From Pisolithus tinctorius (lineage: Eukaryota > Basidiomycota > Agaricomycetes > Boletales > Pisolithaceae), in contig JANFAH010000003.1 of NCBI GenBank assembly GCA_024663395.1, positions 2,852,001 through 2,916,000 on the forward strand: a stretch of 64,000 nt of DNA, written 5' to 3'. The stretch's first letter is position 1; each line of letters begins with the position of its first letter. The notes under the pieces were generated by a model that saw nothing but the letters and a program-made list of their open reading frames with translations, was not told the origin of the DNA and made no database searches. The position numbers were made by a program, and so were the translations under genes. Of this stretch, positions 10,946 through 22,621 are shown piece by piece.

Positions 10946-12097
10946 ATGTCTTCGCCGTGGCAACTACCCATGCCATCGCCATGCGTCTTGCAGCATGTTG
11001 TCGATGTACATTGTCACCCGACAGACTCACCCGTAACGCCAGCAGCTATGGACCAACTACCAATAACAATTTGCGCCATGTCTTCTCGTCCTTCCGACCA
11101 GTCCCTTGTACGAGATCTGGCGTTGAGATATCCTGAAAAAGTCGTCCCGTGTTTCGGTTAGCATCATGTCATGCTCATCTGCTCTCTTTCTCTACCAAGT
11201 AGATTGACGATCAATCAATCTTTCGTTGACCTCGATACTAGGACATCACCCGTGGTTCTCTCATTGGATCTCCCTGAAACCACGTGTTTCGCGGGAGGAA
11301 CACTATCGCCGACTTTTCTCTCCTTCCAATGAACGAGAAGACGCGTTTAGAACGATGCTGTCTTGTTTACCCGATCCCGTGCTGTTGGAGGACGTGGTCC
11401 TTACGCTTCGCCAGAACTTCGAAGCGTTTCCAAGGGCGATGTTAGGAGAAGTTGGTATCGATCGGGCTGCTCGCATCCCAGTGGATCATTCTGCTAGCAT
11501 TGTGAAACTAACGCCTTTCACGGTCCCCCTTGAACATCAGCTCGCCATTCTGGAGGTACAGATGGACGTGGCAGTAGAACTCGGTCGCAATATAAGCCTT
11601 CACAGTGTAAAGTCCCATCAAGCTACCTTGGACCTTTTGAATCGAATGCACGACAAATACAAGGCCAGTTGGTTGCATATAAATATCGACTTCCATAGCT
11701 GCGGCGTTAGCGTAGAGACTTGGAAAGCTATAGAGGCGAGTTTCCCATCACGAGTTATCTCGCACTACTTTCTGATGATGTACAGAAACGCCATCGCAAT
11801 GTTTTCATGTCGTTGTCCACCGCTATAAACGGTCGTTCGCCAAACCACAGGGCACTCATAGCGGCTTGTTCTCCTCACCGCATCTTGGTCGAGTCGGACT
11901 ATCACGCTATCGAAGAGTGCACCAGACGCACTTGGGACATGGTGCTTACTGTTGCTGAAGTTAAGGGGTGGTCTGTGGAGATGACCTGGATCGACGATGA
12001 CATTAGAGAAGAAGAGTGGGGTGTGGTCCGACACCTGGAGAACAATTGGCACGAGTTTCGCCTTCGAAATCACGCTGCTCCGCAGTCAGCAAGATGA
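10946..12097 (+). CDS. TatD-family metal-dependent hydrolase (Scn1-like)
   Basis: TatD-type nuclease or hydrolase, related to S. pombe Cut9-interacting Scn1. The start at 10946 leads to HVVDVHCHPTDSP, carrying the HxH metal ligands. Intron 1 (GTTAGC...ACTAG) joins PEKVVPCFG to HHPWFSHWISL. Later motifs are AMLGEVGIDRAARIP (Glu ligand), NISLHSVKSHQ, DFHSCGVSVETW, VFMSLSTAINGRSPNH and RILVESDYHAIEE (Asp ligand), followed by RTWDMVLTVAEVKGW. The second intron, 11736-11785, has a GC donor (GAG|GCGAGT...GTACAG) and is the only solution that keeps KAIE-KRHRNVF in frame. The metal ligands are all present. It is convergent with GOS1, with 63 bases between the stops. Confidence 0.88.
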
Positions 12098-12160
12098 AGT
12101 CCGGTACATCAAGACGCAGGGCCATCAATTAGACACGGGTATCTGCATGTAAGACTGCGA

Positions 12161-13103
12161 CTAGCGAGTTATATAACTGAGAAGCAATATCAAGCACACA
12201 GCGATGACAGTCCCAAGTACAATAGAATCTCGCCTCCTCCGACTCTTTATCATCGACAGAAGATTGTTTATACCAGGCATTGTTTCTACGGTACACGTCA
12301 ATCATGTACTCATGCCACGAATACGCTCCAGCTTACCGACGACAGCGGCCATTCGATTGCCGACCGAAGATAAAGTAGTTCGTTGACGGCCGAACTCGGC
12401 CCGTGTCTCATATGCTTGTCTGATGACCCGACACTTAAGTTCCTGGGATAAGGAAACAGTCGGTGTCAAAGGATACTCACTCCAGGATATCGTCCGTCAT
12501 TCGATGGGAGCTGTCGATGCGCCCCCGTTCCGCTAGTAGGGCGTCAGCAGTGGACGACTTGTAAGCGCTACAAAGGCTGTGAGCTTTACCGCCGAAACGA
12601 TGAAGTTCACGTACTCTATATCATTGCGTACACCCGCCAGGAGATCTGCTTGTTCCAGAGCCTGTTTCACGTTACCCTAGACCCAAAGAGAGTCAGCATA
12701 CATCAAGAATAACCGAGGGACCACGCACCTTTGTCCGATGGAACTCCCGTAGGTAATCCTGGTATACTTCCCGATGCCGTTGGATAGCACGGGACATGGA
12801 TTGAGACGGCGGTGATGTCCTTGGATTGTTGGAGAGTGCAAGTAGAGCATCATTCGTCTCCCTAAGCTGTGTCATGTATCAGCCAGATACACCTATTGGA
12901 TGAGTATTTGCATCATTCACCTTTTCCAGGAGATCCTCAACTTCACCCTCGACGTCACGCCATCTTTCCCGTGAACCCCCAGCTTCTACATCTTCCGAAT
13001 TCCGAGCAATAGCAGATGCCATACGTGAATACGCGGTCAGCTTGGTGTCAAACAGGGACTCGAGGGTCCTGCTTTGTCGGTGTAGAGTATCATACGTCGC
13101 CAT
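12161..13103 (-). CDS. GOS1: Golgi v-SNARE Gos1/GOSR1
   Basis: Qb-type SNARE for intra-Golgi and ER-Golgi fusion. The N-terminus MATYDTLHRQSRTLESLF is diagnostic. It is followed by coiled-coil pieces DVEGEVEDLLEKVN, QLRETNDALLAL, MSRAIQRHREVYQDYLREF and AYETRAEFGRQRTTL, then SVGNRMAAVV-ETMPGINNLLSMI. After the basic KSRRRRD comes a single hydrophobic tail segment (IVLGTVIAVCLILLLSYI) ending at TAG 12163-12161, as expected for a tail-anchored SNARE. Four to five short introns interrupt it; the last, GTAAGC...CCGTAG, separates the end of the SNARE helix from the membrane-proximal part. Length of about 220-230 residues fits the family. Confidence 0.9.
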
Positions 13104-13303
13104 GATAATGAAGCGTGTCCTTGACCTGCAATTAATGGACGTTGCGTTTGACTGACCAGAGCCAACGTTGAACTGCGCTCAGGAGCTCAGGCCACAGGCG
13201 CGGCAGATGCCGGGTACCATGATGTAAGCACACGAATTACATAAAATCATGCAAGTACTGGTCGAGTGCTGCTAACTTTGTGCTACGCTCGCCCACGTAT
13301 CAT

Positions 13304-16300
13304 TCAGAAGCCAAACCATCTCTTCGCCCCTTGCTTCGCCGCGACTCTCCTTGCCTGGTGGTAAATACTTTTCAGTACCACACCTATCCTGATGTAGTAA
13401 AAGTTACCTCTGCGACCATCTCTTCCGTCCGTTGGGCAGCCGATTCAACACGCTGCTCTACGGCACCAAGCAATTCCCTGGAACCACACGCCATGGAAGT
13501 CATGCAGTTGTAGAAAAGATTAGACTTACCCTCTCTCCGTTAAGGCGGAGCTCAGCCTGCCATAAACGTCATCCTGTGCGCGTCGAAGGGTGTTGGCGAC
13601 TGCAGACTGGGCACTCGAATGGTCAGCTGGTTCAACGTCCCGGGATCCGCTATCTGGCAACCGTAGGCGCGGCACAGGTCTATTTTGACCAGCAACTAAA
13701 ACTCATTCAGTAAGGTAGCTCAATTCCAAGCAGACTGTCGTACATATGTTATCAAGTTGCTGTTCCTCTGACGCAGACGTATGGTAACCGAGCCACGCAC
13801 TTAGAACTGACGACAGTCCTGGAGGTGCTGGTTGTGGCTGGGGTGGTATTGGTGGTGTCGTAGACATGTGCTCTAATAGAGCCGTAACCGGCTCGTCATA
13901 GACGCCTCTAGAGAACAAAGAGGCCAGCGTAACCCTCGACATAGCCGGCCGTTCAGTCGTCTCACAATAGATGAAGTCACCGGTTATGTCGACGGATATG
14001 AGATTGAGGCTGGTGAGATAGTTAGGATCTCTGGTTCGAAGCGGTCAGAGCCATGTAATTACCTTGCAGGCATCGGTGAGAAGGTGCTTGTGTGCAAGAG
14101 CTCGAGAGAAGGAAGGGTGTATATTAATATTTCACCCTTGGACCCCCATGCAACGAATGACTGGGAACCTGGTCTGCATCAATCACCAGGTAGGTGCATT
14201 GGATTGAGACATTTACCGTTTCTCTCGACGGGCGAAGTGTGGATTATGTTCTGTTTGGCGTCCCAGTTCACTCTCCCCACCCGTGTCCCCGTGATATCCA
14301 CCCTGCACTCTGCACCTTGCGCACTTGCTGTGACCCAAAAACAGCTATTCGCTGCGACACTATCATCTTGCTGCAGGGCAACAGCAAACATAGCCTTGTC
14401 AGCACGTATCAGTGCGCCAGTTTTGGAGTCAATCACGAAGGATGAATTGTCAAATAGATTGGGTAGAGTCTCTGTGGTGACTGCTTCCACAAATGAATAT
14501 GATGACGAGCCCGGTTTCCGAGCCAGCTTGTAGACGTAGGATGTTCCAGATTCATGAACAGAAATCAACCTCAAGAAAAGGTTTTGTTCTATTTGACGTC
14601 AGAATCATTCCACTATACTGGACTTCAGCGTTACCAGAAGCTATTCCTGACACAGTCCACGTCAGGGAAACAATACCGTCCAGTCCACAGTTGCATGATT
14701 GATGGAAATTAAGTGGACCCTTTCGCGGGTGATCAGGTCGCGGGACACGTAGTATGGAAGGGCCCCGCAAGTCGATGACAGAGATGCAGCCGTCTGCATA
14801 ACCCACTGCAAGGAAACCTATCGGAACATCAGCAGGTAATGAGCAAGCGGGAGAATTGCAAACTCGCCAACGTCATTGAGGGAATGAGACGTCGTTTTAC
14901 TTGGTCTTCTATGCAACATCAGGTACGGGCGAAATTTGCAACCTGCAGCAAGACTTTGATCAAGCACAACAATTTCATCGTCCACCTCCTTCGGCGCGTG
15001 TTGTTGGCGATCATTCAGCCGGAAGCGGTAGAGAAGAACTTCCCCCGTCTCTAGGGCAATCGAACACTCCAGCGACTCTTGAGTGAACTGAACTGACTGT
15101 ATTTTTGGGAGTATCGGCAGATTGACCTTGCTCAATTGGGGGTCCGCAAATATGTCACATATGTTAATGATCAAGTCAACGAGTGTTTCGGGGAAGTCCT
15201 TGGTCATCGGAGACTCTCGCGTGGTGATGAGAAGCTGTGGACTGATATCGTGGAATCGTACGCTGGCGTCACCATGGATCGTTATGAGAAGTCGTCTTGG
15301 TTGGTACTGGGCGTATACTCTTTAGGCTCCTGCATGAGGGAAGTTTAACGGTAAGCACCTTGGAGAGTTTGGCTTGTGTTAGACGGGCAGGATCAAGCCA
15401 TGCTGTGCCACCGCACAAGACCAGCGCATTCCCTGCGGTCGAAGCTTTGGACAGATAATCCATGATTTCGCATTTGACGTCCAGTGCATAGACTTTAACG
15501 ATTTCACTTGGGCCGCACCTCAGCGCACTTGGCGGCACTAACAGCTCCTGATCAAGGTCAAGTTTCATCTCCTCTAGTAATGCACCGAGATGGCCAACAA
15601 TATCGGTTTCTGATGAATCGGATGAATTCCCCAAACAAGCAAGGGAACCGTCAAGGAAACTCCGTGGAGGAAATCTATACGTTTCCACGCCCTGCGAGCT
15701 AGACGAAGTGCCACACAAGCAAATTACGGCAGCAGGATCCCATACGCCGGAAAAGTGGGGGGTCTGGCAGGAGACAACGCAAAAGTCACGCACTTGGGCA
15801 GATGGTGAGTAAATGTGTGCCCTCTTGGGTATCAATGCTTGAACCATCTCATCACGCGCAGCTTGGTGTAGGGAAGTTGACTTGTCAGGGAAGGGTGCCG
15901 ACGAGTCGGGGTTGAATGTAGGCATCAAGAGCGCTACTAGTCCCCGATCGCTTGTGGTTGGGCATCCTCCGAGTACGAGAAGCAAGGAATTCCCTCCGAA
16001 CGAATCGCTTGTGTTAGGGAATCCACACCATGCCAATTTGCATACCGGCTCCAAATTTGGGTGTTGGTTGTTTTCACCAACACCCCCAGGTGACTGTTCG
16101 AATGGCGACCAACCGCCGACGTGCTCACCTAACTCAGCAAGTGTGTTGACGGATAAGGGCCGCGTTTCATCTGCGATCGCCCAGAAGCCGATGACACCAT
16201 CTGCATAGCCAACGGCGAAGAAATGACCAGATGGATGGATGGCCATCGACGTCGCAAACGATGCGCTGTGTATCGAACCCACCTGGAGAAAAGGGTTTAT

Positions 16301-17419
16301 TGTTGTATGCATACAGAGTTCGCTAACACGAATACTGACGCTGACAGGCTCTGGACGTGTATAAACGGCCACCACTGAACGTTTTGCCTAATACAAGTCA
16401 TGATGGCAAAGGGTGGTAGCTGGATAGTAGCACGAACCAAGTCACAAAGCACTACCCCACCTACGCCCGCCAGGAATCAATACTACCATAGCGTGAAAGA
16501 CTTGTGGACACACCTGTGAACACGACGAAAATCCATTTCAAATTTCGAGGGTGACAGACAATCTCTATGGGTATCTCCCTAGATGCAAATCATTTGTCGA
16601 TGCATTGGAATCTTTGCAATTGGTCAAGGACCCACATCGCCGGGTCAGAGGGTAACTTCATGGTCGCGTTTACATCTTCGATGTGCAACTTCCACAAATT
16701 AGGTATCATGTACGGCGACATCTGGAGGGAGAGCAGGTCATATGCTCTGATCTCCCCCGTTTGAAACACAATGAGAGCCTAGGGATTATAAGTCAACCCG
16801 AAACTCCCCAGGAAAGGGATTTATATTACATGGGTATGGAAGGGAGAAAGGGATATGTCGCTGCCAAAATGCGAAACACCTCAGCTCATCAACTCTTGAG
16901 GTGTCTGAAGACTCTATACCTACCTGACACAAGAGTCCAAAGCCGACGTCTGTTGGTGCAGCGGGCGTCCAACTTGGCTCAGGTCCCAGACATGTAGTTG
17001 GTCGCGTTCGTCTGGGGTCACGATCAACTTCTTCTGGTGCGGGTTTCGGTGAGGATCTGCTCACCGATACACACGAGTTGACGTGTGGAAGCTGAAAACC
17101 GAAGAAAGGATACCTGTAGTGGTTCTGGTAGGTCTAGCGACACGTCTACACCCGGAGCTCCAAAGATACGGATCACACCAGACGAAGTTCCTATGGAAGA
17201 GTTGATAGGCGTGATCTAACGTCAGTCACCATCGCCTAATAACCTATACGTACCACTCGAAAGGAGTCCCAATGTCGGATCGAATGCGATGGTGACCACA
17301 TCGAAGTGAAAATTTAGAACCCGCAGAATGTTTGGATGCCAGTCACCCACTTCCTTGGTTGTAGTTAGATCAGAGAAAGCCTCACTTTGGTGTCTCGATG
17401 TCAATTTAGAAAAAAGCAT
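13304..17419 (-). CDS. Lgl/Sro7/tomosyn family exocytosis regulator with C-terminal R-SNARE motif
   Basis: Large WD-repeat protein that binds t-SNAREs and the exocyst during polarised secretion. The N-terminus MLFSKLTSRHQSEAF followed by FDVVTIAFDPTLGLLSSGT opens the double beta-propeller. Propeller repeats include FATSMAIHPSGHFFAVGYAD, LEPVCKLAWCGFPN, MGYADGCISVIDLRG and, near the end, SFVAWGSKGEILIYTLPSLE. Introns then join LNLISVDITGDFIYCE, MSRVTLASLFSRGVYDEPV and a Pro-rich linker to the tail SSALTERGELLGAVEQRVES and then EARRVAAKQGAKRWFGF, TGA at 13306-13304. That tail is an R-SNARE-like helix with Arg at the predicted zero layer (TERGE) and ends like tomosyn (KKWYQF-type). The tail looks like a separate small gene unless the introns about 13753-13705 (GTACGA...TTTTAG) and GTAATT...CACCAG are recognised. 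Confidence 0.87.
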
Positions 17420-17562
17420 GTTGATGTACCATGTGTCGTCAAGGTAGAGTGCTAGGCTAAGCCGCCTCAGGCAGCATACCGATATTGAGTAAGTACTTAA
17501 TGATGTGTAATGCGAGAGCGATCACTGCTAATGAAAGGTACATATGGTGGTAGCGTATGCTA

Positions 17563-20500
17563 CTAGGATAATTTGTTCTTCGTAAATTCGCTGGAATGCG
17601 GTGTCCATGGTTTTGCAGGAACTGTAACACTATTGTTTTGAGACGCGGAATTGCTCCGAACCCTCCCCAGCCAACTCCTCTTCTTGCCTACCTGGGACTC
17701 GCTGTGCGAAGACGTGCGCGGACTGTTAGTGACATCGGTTATAGTGTGAGATGGTGTTACAGTAGTGGTTGCATGGCGTGCTGGAGATGGATGACCACCG
17801 CGCGGTCGGGTACTACGACTAGGGGTAAACCCGGTCTGCTTAGTGTGTAAGGTTCGTCGCGAGTGAGGTGTGGAGGTATCTCGCATAAGGATGTCGGCGG
17901 CGTAATGGCCCTCCGGGGGAACACTGTCCCTTTCGTCATCGTCGGGTGCACGTCGTTTCATGCCTGCCACAATGGTTGCAACATTTCCAGCCGTTTCTGG
18001 GACAGCCGATGGAGCGAACGTGGCACGATGGTCGTGTGTACTTGTCATTCTGGGTGTGAGAGACACTGTCATCTTCGGAGTCGCATGAAGTTGAGGAGGC
18101 AAAGACATCTCGCCAGCTTGTTGCGGTGTAGGCATCATCGGTGAAGTTCGAGGGGACGCAATTTGCGGGCTTTGGCTCTTTGTCGATGCAAGCTTTGTTT
18201 GCAGAGCTTGCACCTTCCGAGTCAACGTTTCCACCTTTGAAGTCAACTTCTTATTCGCCTTGAGTGTTCTGTGAGGGGAATATTAAATTTATTTCGAGCG
18301 CAAACATTGCATTTGACTAACTCAAGAATCCGGTCGTCGTATCCCTCGATTTCAGCACATTTAGCCCTGAGGAGGTCGTCCATCTCGCGGTTTTTCTCCT
18401 CTGACTCGACCAAGGCGGCATGCAAGTCGGGACCAGACTGTAAAGATGTGAGCTGATGTCGAAATGCTGTGGTCATTTTCTCATGCTGAGTAGCTTGCAA
18501 GACAAGACTGAGCTCGGCAGCCTTTCCCGCCTTTTCAGATTGCGCAAGATTCATTTGGCACTCTTGCAGAGCATTCTGTAATGTCACACAAGTAGACTCG
18601 CTGACAGGTGGTCAGAGACATGGTAAGGAGAACGGCAGTCGTACACACCTCTCTCTGTTCCGGCTTTCCAAGTGTCGTGTGAGTGAATGCAACCGTTGTG
18701 TTTCCGCTTCCAGGTTCGTAATCTGTTCTTGCAGTGCATTCCTTTCGTCCTGAAGTACCATCACTTCCAAACGCAGCTCATCAAGCTGTTGCCGTGATCG
18801 AGCGATGACCTGGTGGTGTTCGGTCTCCGTCGCAGTCGCGCTGGCAAGCCGACTTTCTACAGCTTTAATCTCCTGCTCGAAAAGCGTCTCGGCACGCTTG
18901 CGAGCATCCGTTTCGGCTTCGAGCTGCCTGCGCAGTGCCTCCAGCTCGCATAAGCGACCATCCAGTTGGGCAGAGAGTGAGTCGGACTCCGTTCTGTGCC
19001 TTTCCTCCAACGCAAAAATGCTTTGCTGGTGTTCAGCGTGCAGAGCGTTTAACCGCTCCTCTGTACTGGTAAGTTTGTCCTCGAGATCTTGCTTGGCCAA
19101 ACTTAGCTCGTTCATGGCGGTTTCGTGGCGTTCTAAGAGGCTGGTGTAATTTTGTTGAGACGAGTGGGCCTTCGCCCTTGCATCTTCGAGTTCAACTCGC
19201 AATAGACGACAAGCGTCGTCGATCTCCTTCCTTCCCTCCCGGAGCTCATTTTGAACGGCATCTTGATCTTGCAGGCGTAAGGACATGGTCTTGATTTGTT
19301 CTGCCATCCGAGCCTCCGTTTGTGCGTGACAGACTCTACTTTCGTCCAGGGCTTGCCTTGCCTCAGCGAGTTCTTCGACTATGGTGTCGAAAGATTTGCG
19401 CAGGGCATCAGCATCACGCAAACGATGTTTCAGTTGGTCCAGCTCCCGTTCAACGTTGGCATATTCCTCCTGCGTCACGTTCTTGTCTTTAAGGCCTGCG
19501 TGGGCCCGAGATAGCTGGTGTGCAGTGTCCTCCAGCTGTGACTGCAAATCAACAACTTTGGAACGCAGTTTATTGATTTCCGTTTCGCGAACTTCGTTGA
19601 TTTTCGTGGCAGCCTCTGATGCTGCCTCGAAATCCGTGAGTTGACTGCGTAGAACGTGAACCTCCTCTTGAACATCATCAGCATGCCGGCGTCTTGACAG
19701 AAGCTCCTGGGAGAGTGTATCGATTTGACTCTGCAAGGAACTTGCACTATCAGAAGCGGCTTGTAGCTGTTGAGCAGAGGTTCGCCAAGAACGATGTAGG
19801 GTAGCGAGCGCGACGAACGCTTGTTGAATCTCGAGGTCTTTTGCGTACGTCTCCGCTTTCAATTCTTCAAATTGATTCGTGGCAGTATTCAAATTACCAT
19901 CTATCACCGTCCGCTCGGTCTTTAGCGACTGTATTTCCGCTTGGAATTCTGCGTTGGCTAACTCCAGCGCAGCGATGCGACCTTCTGTGCTTTCAGTACC
20001 AGAAACCAGTTCGCAACGCTCTGAAGTTAACCTTGCCACCTCCGAAGACATCGTGGCTAGCTGCGCTTCGCTATCCCGTTTCATCTGGTCAAGCAACTCT
20101 TCCAGTCTCTCGATATCTTCTTCCGCTGATTCCAGTTTCTGGATCGCTCGGTCGCGAGATTCGCGGGCTTCTGCGCAATCCTCCACCATTGCCTCCTTCT
20201 GGGCCCCTAGGACTTCCAGCTCTGATGTCATTTCCGCGATACGCTCTTCTTGGAGTTTCATATTGGTTTCCAAGCGATGGATGTCATGTTGATGAATACC
20301 AATCTGCTCTGTACGACGGAGGACACGCAACTCCAGTTCCTGTATATGACCCTTGAGGGCACGAGTCATCTCCGAAGTGGACATGTCGTTAAGCTGCTGG
20401 GTTCGCAGGGCATTGTAACGATCCTGAGAGGCGGCGAGTTCATCTTGCGCACGAGCAAGATCGTCTTGCAGGTTTGCTACTTGGAGAGATAGCGAATTCC

Positions 20501-22505
20501 GCTCCGATTCGACCACTTCATACGTTTTGCTTAATTCTGAAAGACGCTCCTTTGCCTCGGCAAAACCCTCGTGTACATGCTTGTGAGCCGTTTCAGTTTC
20601 AGCATTGCTTTCCACCAGAGACTGCACCTTCCGTTCAAGATCTGCCACGAGCGACAATGCCTGGGTGCGTTGCTGCTCAGAGGTGGAAACCTCTGCGCTC
20701 AACGCATCCAGTTTAGAGAGCAAGACCCTCTGCTCCTGTTCTGCCCCTTCCAGAACATGCCCCCGCTGCTGGACAAGTTGGTTGGGGTCGACGAGGCGGG
20801 AATTAAGCACCTCCTTATCAGAACGTAGGGACCAAATTCGCTGTTCCGAGGATTCGAGAGCGTTTTGCAGGTTGGTGATGACAATGGAAAAGGCAGTTGC
20901 GCATTTAACTAGTTGCCTAATTCGAACCTCCGTATTCCCGTGGTTAGAAACCGAGGGGGCTGTTAAGACTTGAGCCGGACGCTCAGACACCTCCTTCGAT
21001 AATGACGCAATCTGGTTTTGGTAACCCTGTGCAGTGATTCGATACTCGACCTCGGAGAACTCGAGTGCTCGCTTCACTTCGTCCCGTTCGTTACGTAGTC
21101 GATCAATAGCGTGCAACAGAGTCTCGATATGACTTGCCACTGCCGACTCACTGACATGAGTCGAGCGCCTTCCCGCATCGCTCCCAGGTGCATCATCAAT
21201 ATCCATGGCATTATGGGTTTTCTGTTCACTCTCTCGCTCTCTCCAGTTCTCAGATGCCTCCACTTGCGCCTGGAGTTGTCTGATCCCCAATAAGCGAAAA
21301 TCACGAGAAAAGCTTCCCACTTACATTTGTTTGCACTGAGAGTCTCGGAGGAGGCGTTGCGTCTCCTGCAGGAGTTCATTACTTCTTGAAAGCTCCTTCC
21401 GGATAGTGTCCCGCTCCTCGTGTAACTCCCTCCTTTCAGCAAGCAACTGAGCTCGGGAGTCTTCGCAACGATGCAATCTCTCGCTTTCTGCTTTGAGACG
21501 ACTTTGTAATTTGTTGTATGCGGCTTGATTGACGCCATTCGCCTGATTCCCTTTCAGCATGCTTTCCAGTGCGGCAATCTTGGCTTCGTCCTCGTCGATT
21601 CTTTGAAGCAATGCAGCTTCCCGTTCCCTTGCATCGCCGTCCGTCCCACCTCCTTTCGAAGCCTCGAACTCCTCCTCTTTCGCTTCGAGAGTAGCCAATA
21701 ACTCTGACACCTTCTTCTGACTTGCCTTCTCAGCGGAAATACGCATGTTCTCTGCTTTGACAAGGTCCTCCTGGGCGCGCACGAGTTTTTCGCGGAGAGT
21801 ACATAGGTCCTTCTCTTTGACGGCCAGCTGGACCTTACAATCGTTGAGTTCCTGATCCAAATTTGGGGATCGGTGGTTGGTAAGGGAGGAAGAACGTCGC
21901 CTTCCGCCCCTTTTGGGAAGACGGGACGAAGCTGCCTGCGCTTCATGTTGTTGAAAAAGTATTTGCAGCTCGCGCACACGGTTCTGCAGCGCAAGCTTTT
22001 CGTTCTCGAGAGCCCGGCGCTCTGCATTGGTAGATTGCGAATGTTGAGAGAGCGTGTCCATCGTGGCCTCCAGCTCTTTGGTGGTGCGTTCCTGAGCTTT
22101 GAACTTCTCTTGTGTCGCTATCAGTGAATGCTCTACATTCTCCCTCGATACGCGTTCTGTCTTGAGCTCCGTGTCGCGGTCCGCAAGGGCCCCCTCAAGC
22201 CGAAGGGCTCGATCAGCCTCCTTGCTAAGCTGTGAGACAGTGAGTCTAAAGCGGAGCATTGGTAAGTGAGAAGTGCTTGACTTTATGGAGGGTTTCATTT
22301 AAGGATGCCTTAATCTCGTTCAGTTCAGCTTCGCGTCTCATGAGGAGCGCCCGTAACCCCGCATTCTCGGTATCTGGAGAGTTGGTAAGCCTCTGCACAT
22401 GGCTCGACGACCATGATGAGCAAACAAACCTTGACTTGCGAGCTTGTCTTTAATAGCTTGCATCTCTGCAGAGACGTCATTCTTGCCCAGGTCACTGAGT
22501 GACAT
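17563..22505 (-). CDS. Very long coiled-coil protein with disordered Ser/Pro-rich C-terminus, function unknown
   Basis: Start at 22505 (MSLSDLGKNDVSAEMQAIKD). Short introns lead to exons with LRALLMRREAELNEIKASLN and LSKEADRALRLEGALADRD, then a single 2.7-kb exon (about 21275-18650) that is almost unbroken heptad coiled coil rich in Glu, Gln, Leu, Arg and Ser. The C-terminal exons have LTRKVQALQTKLAST, followed by a low-complexity region with many SP/TP pairs, a basic patch KRRAPDDDE and GKKRSWLGRVRSNSAS. Total length is about 1,500 residues. Nothing catalytic is visible. The layout resembles structural or tethering coiled-coil proteins (golgins, spindle-pole, nuclear-pore filament or kinetochore proteins), but no family can be named. 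The basic, phosphosite-rich tail suggests cell-cycle control by inference only. Confidence 0.8.
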
Positions 22506-22621
22506 GATATTTTGGACGGACGATGGTGGCAGACCACTTCGATCGTGACCAACCTCCGCAGGACAAACAACAGTACACAACAACGACGCGTCCAGTCACG
22601 TGGTCGTACTATCCTACACCC

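Noticed and set aside
13304..13942. Separate small coiled-coil gene starting MSRVTLASLFSRG
   Set aside because: The sequence joins in frame, through GT-AG introns, to the Lgl-like protein, and its end is an R-SNARE tail. It is the C-terminus of that gene.
18805..20973. Many plus-strand open frames opposite the long coiled-coil exon
   Set aside because: They are antisense shadows caused by the Glu/Ser/Leu-rich codon composition of the coiled coil.
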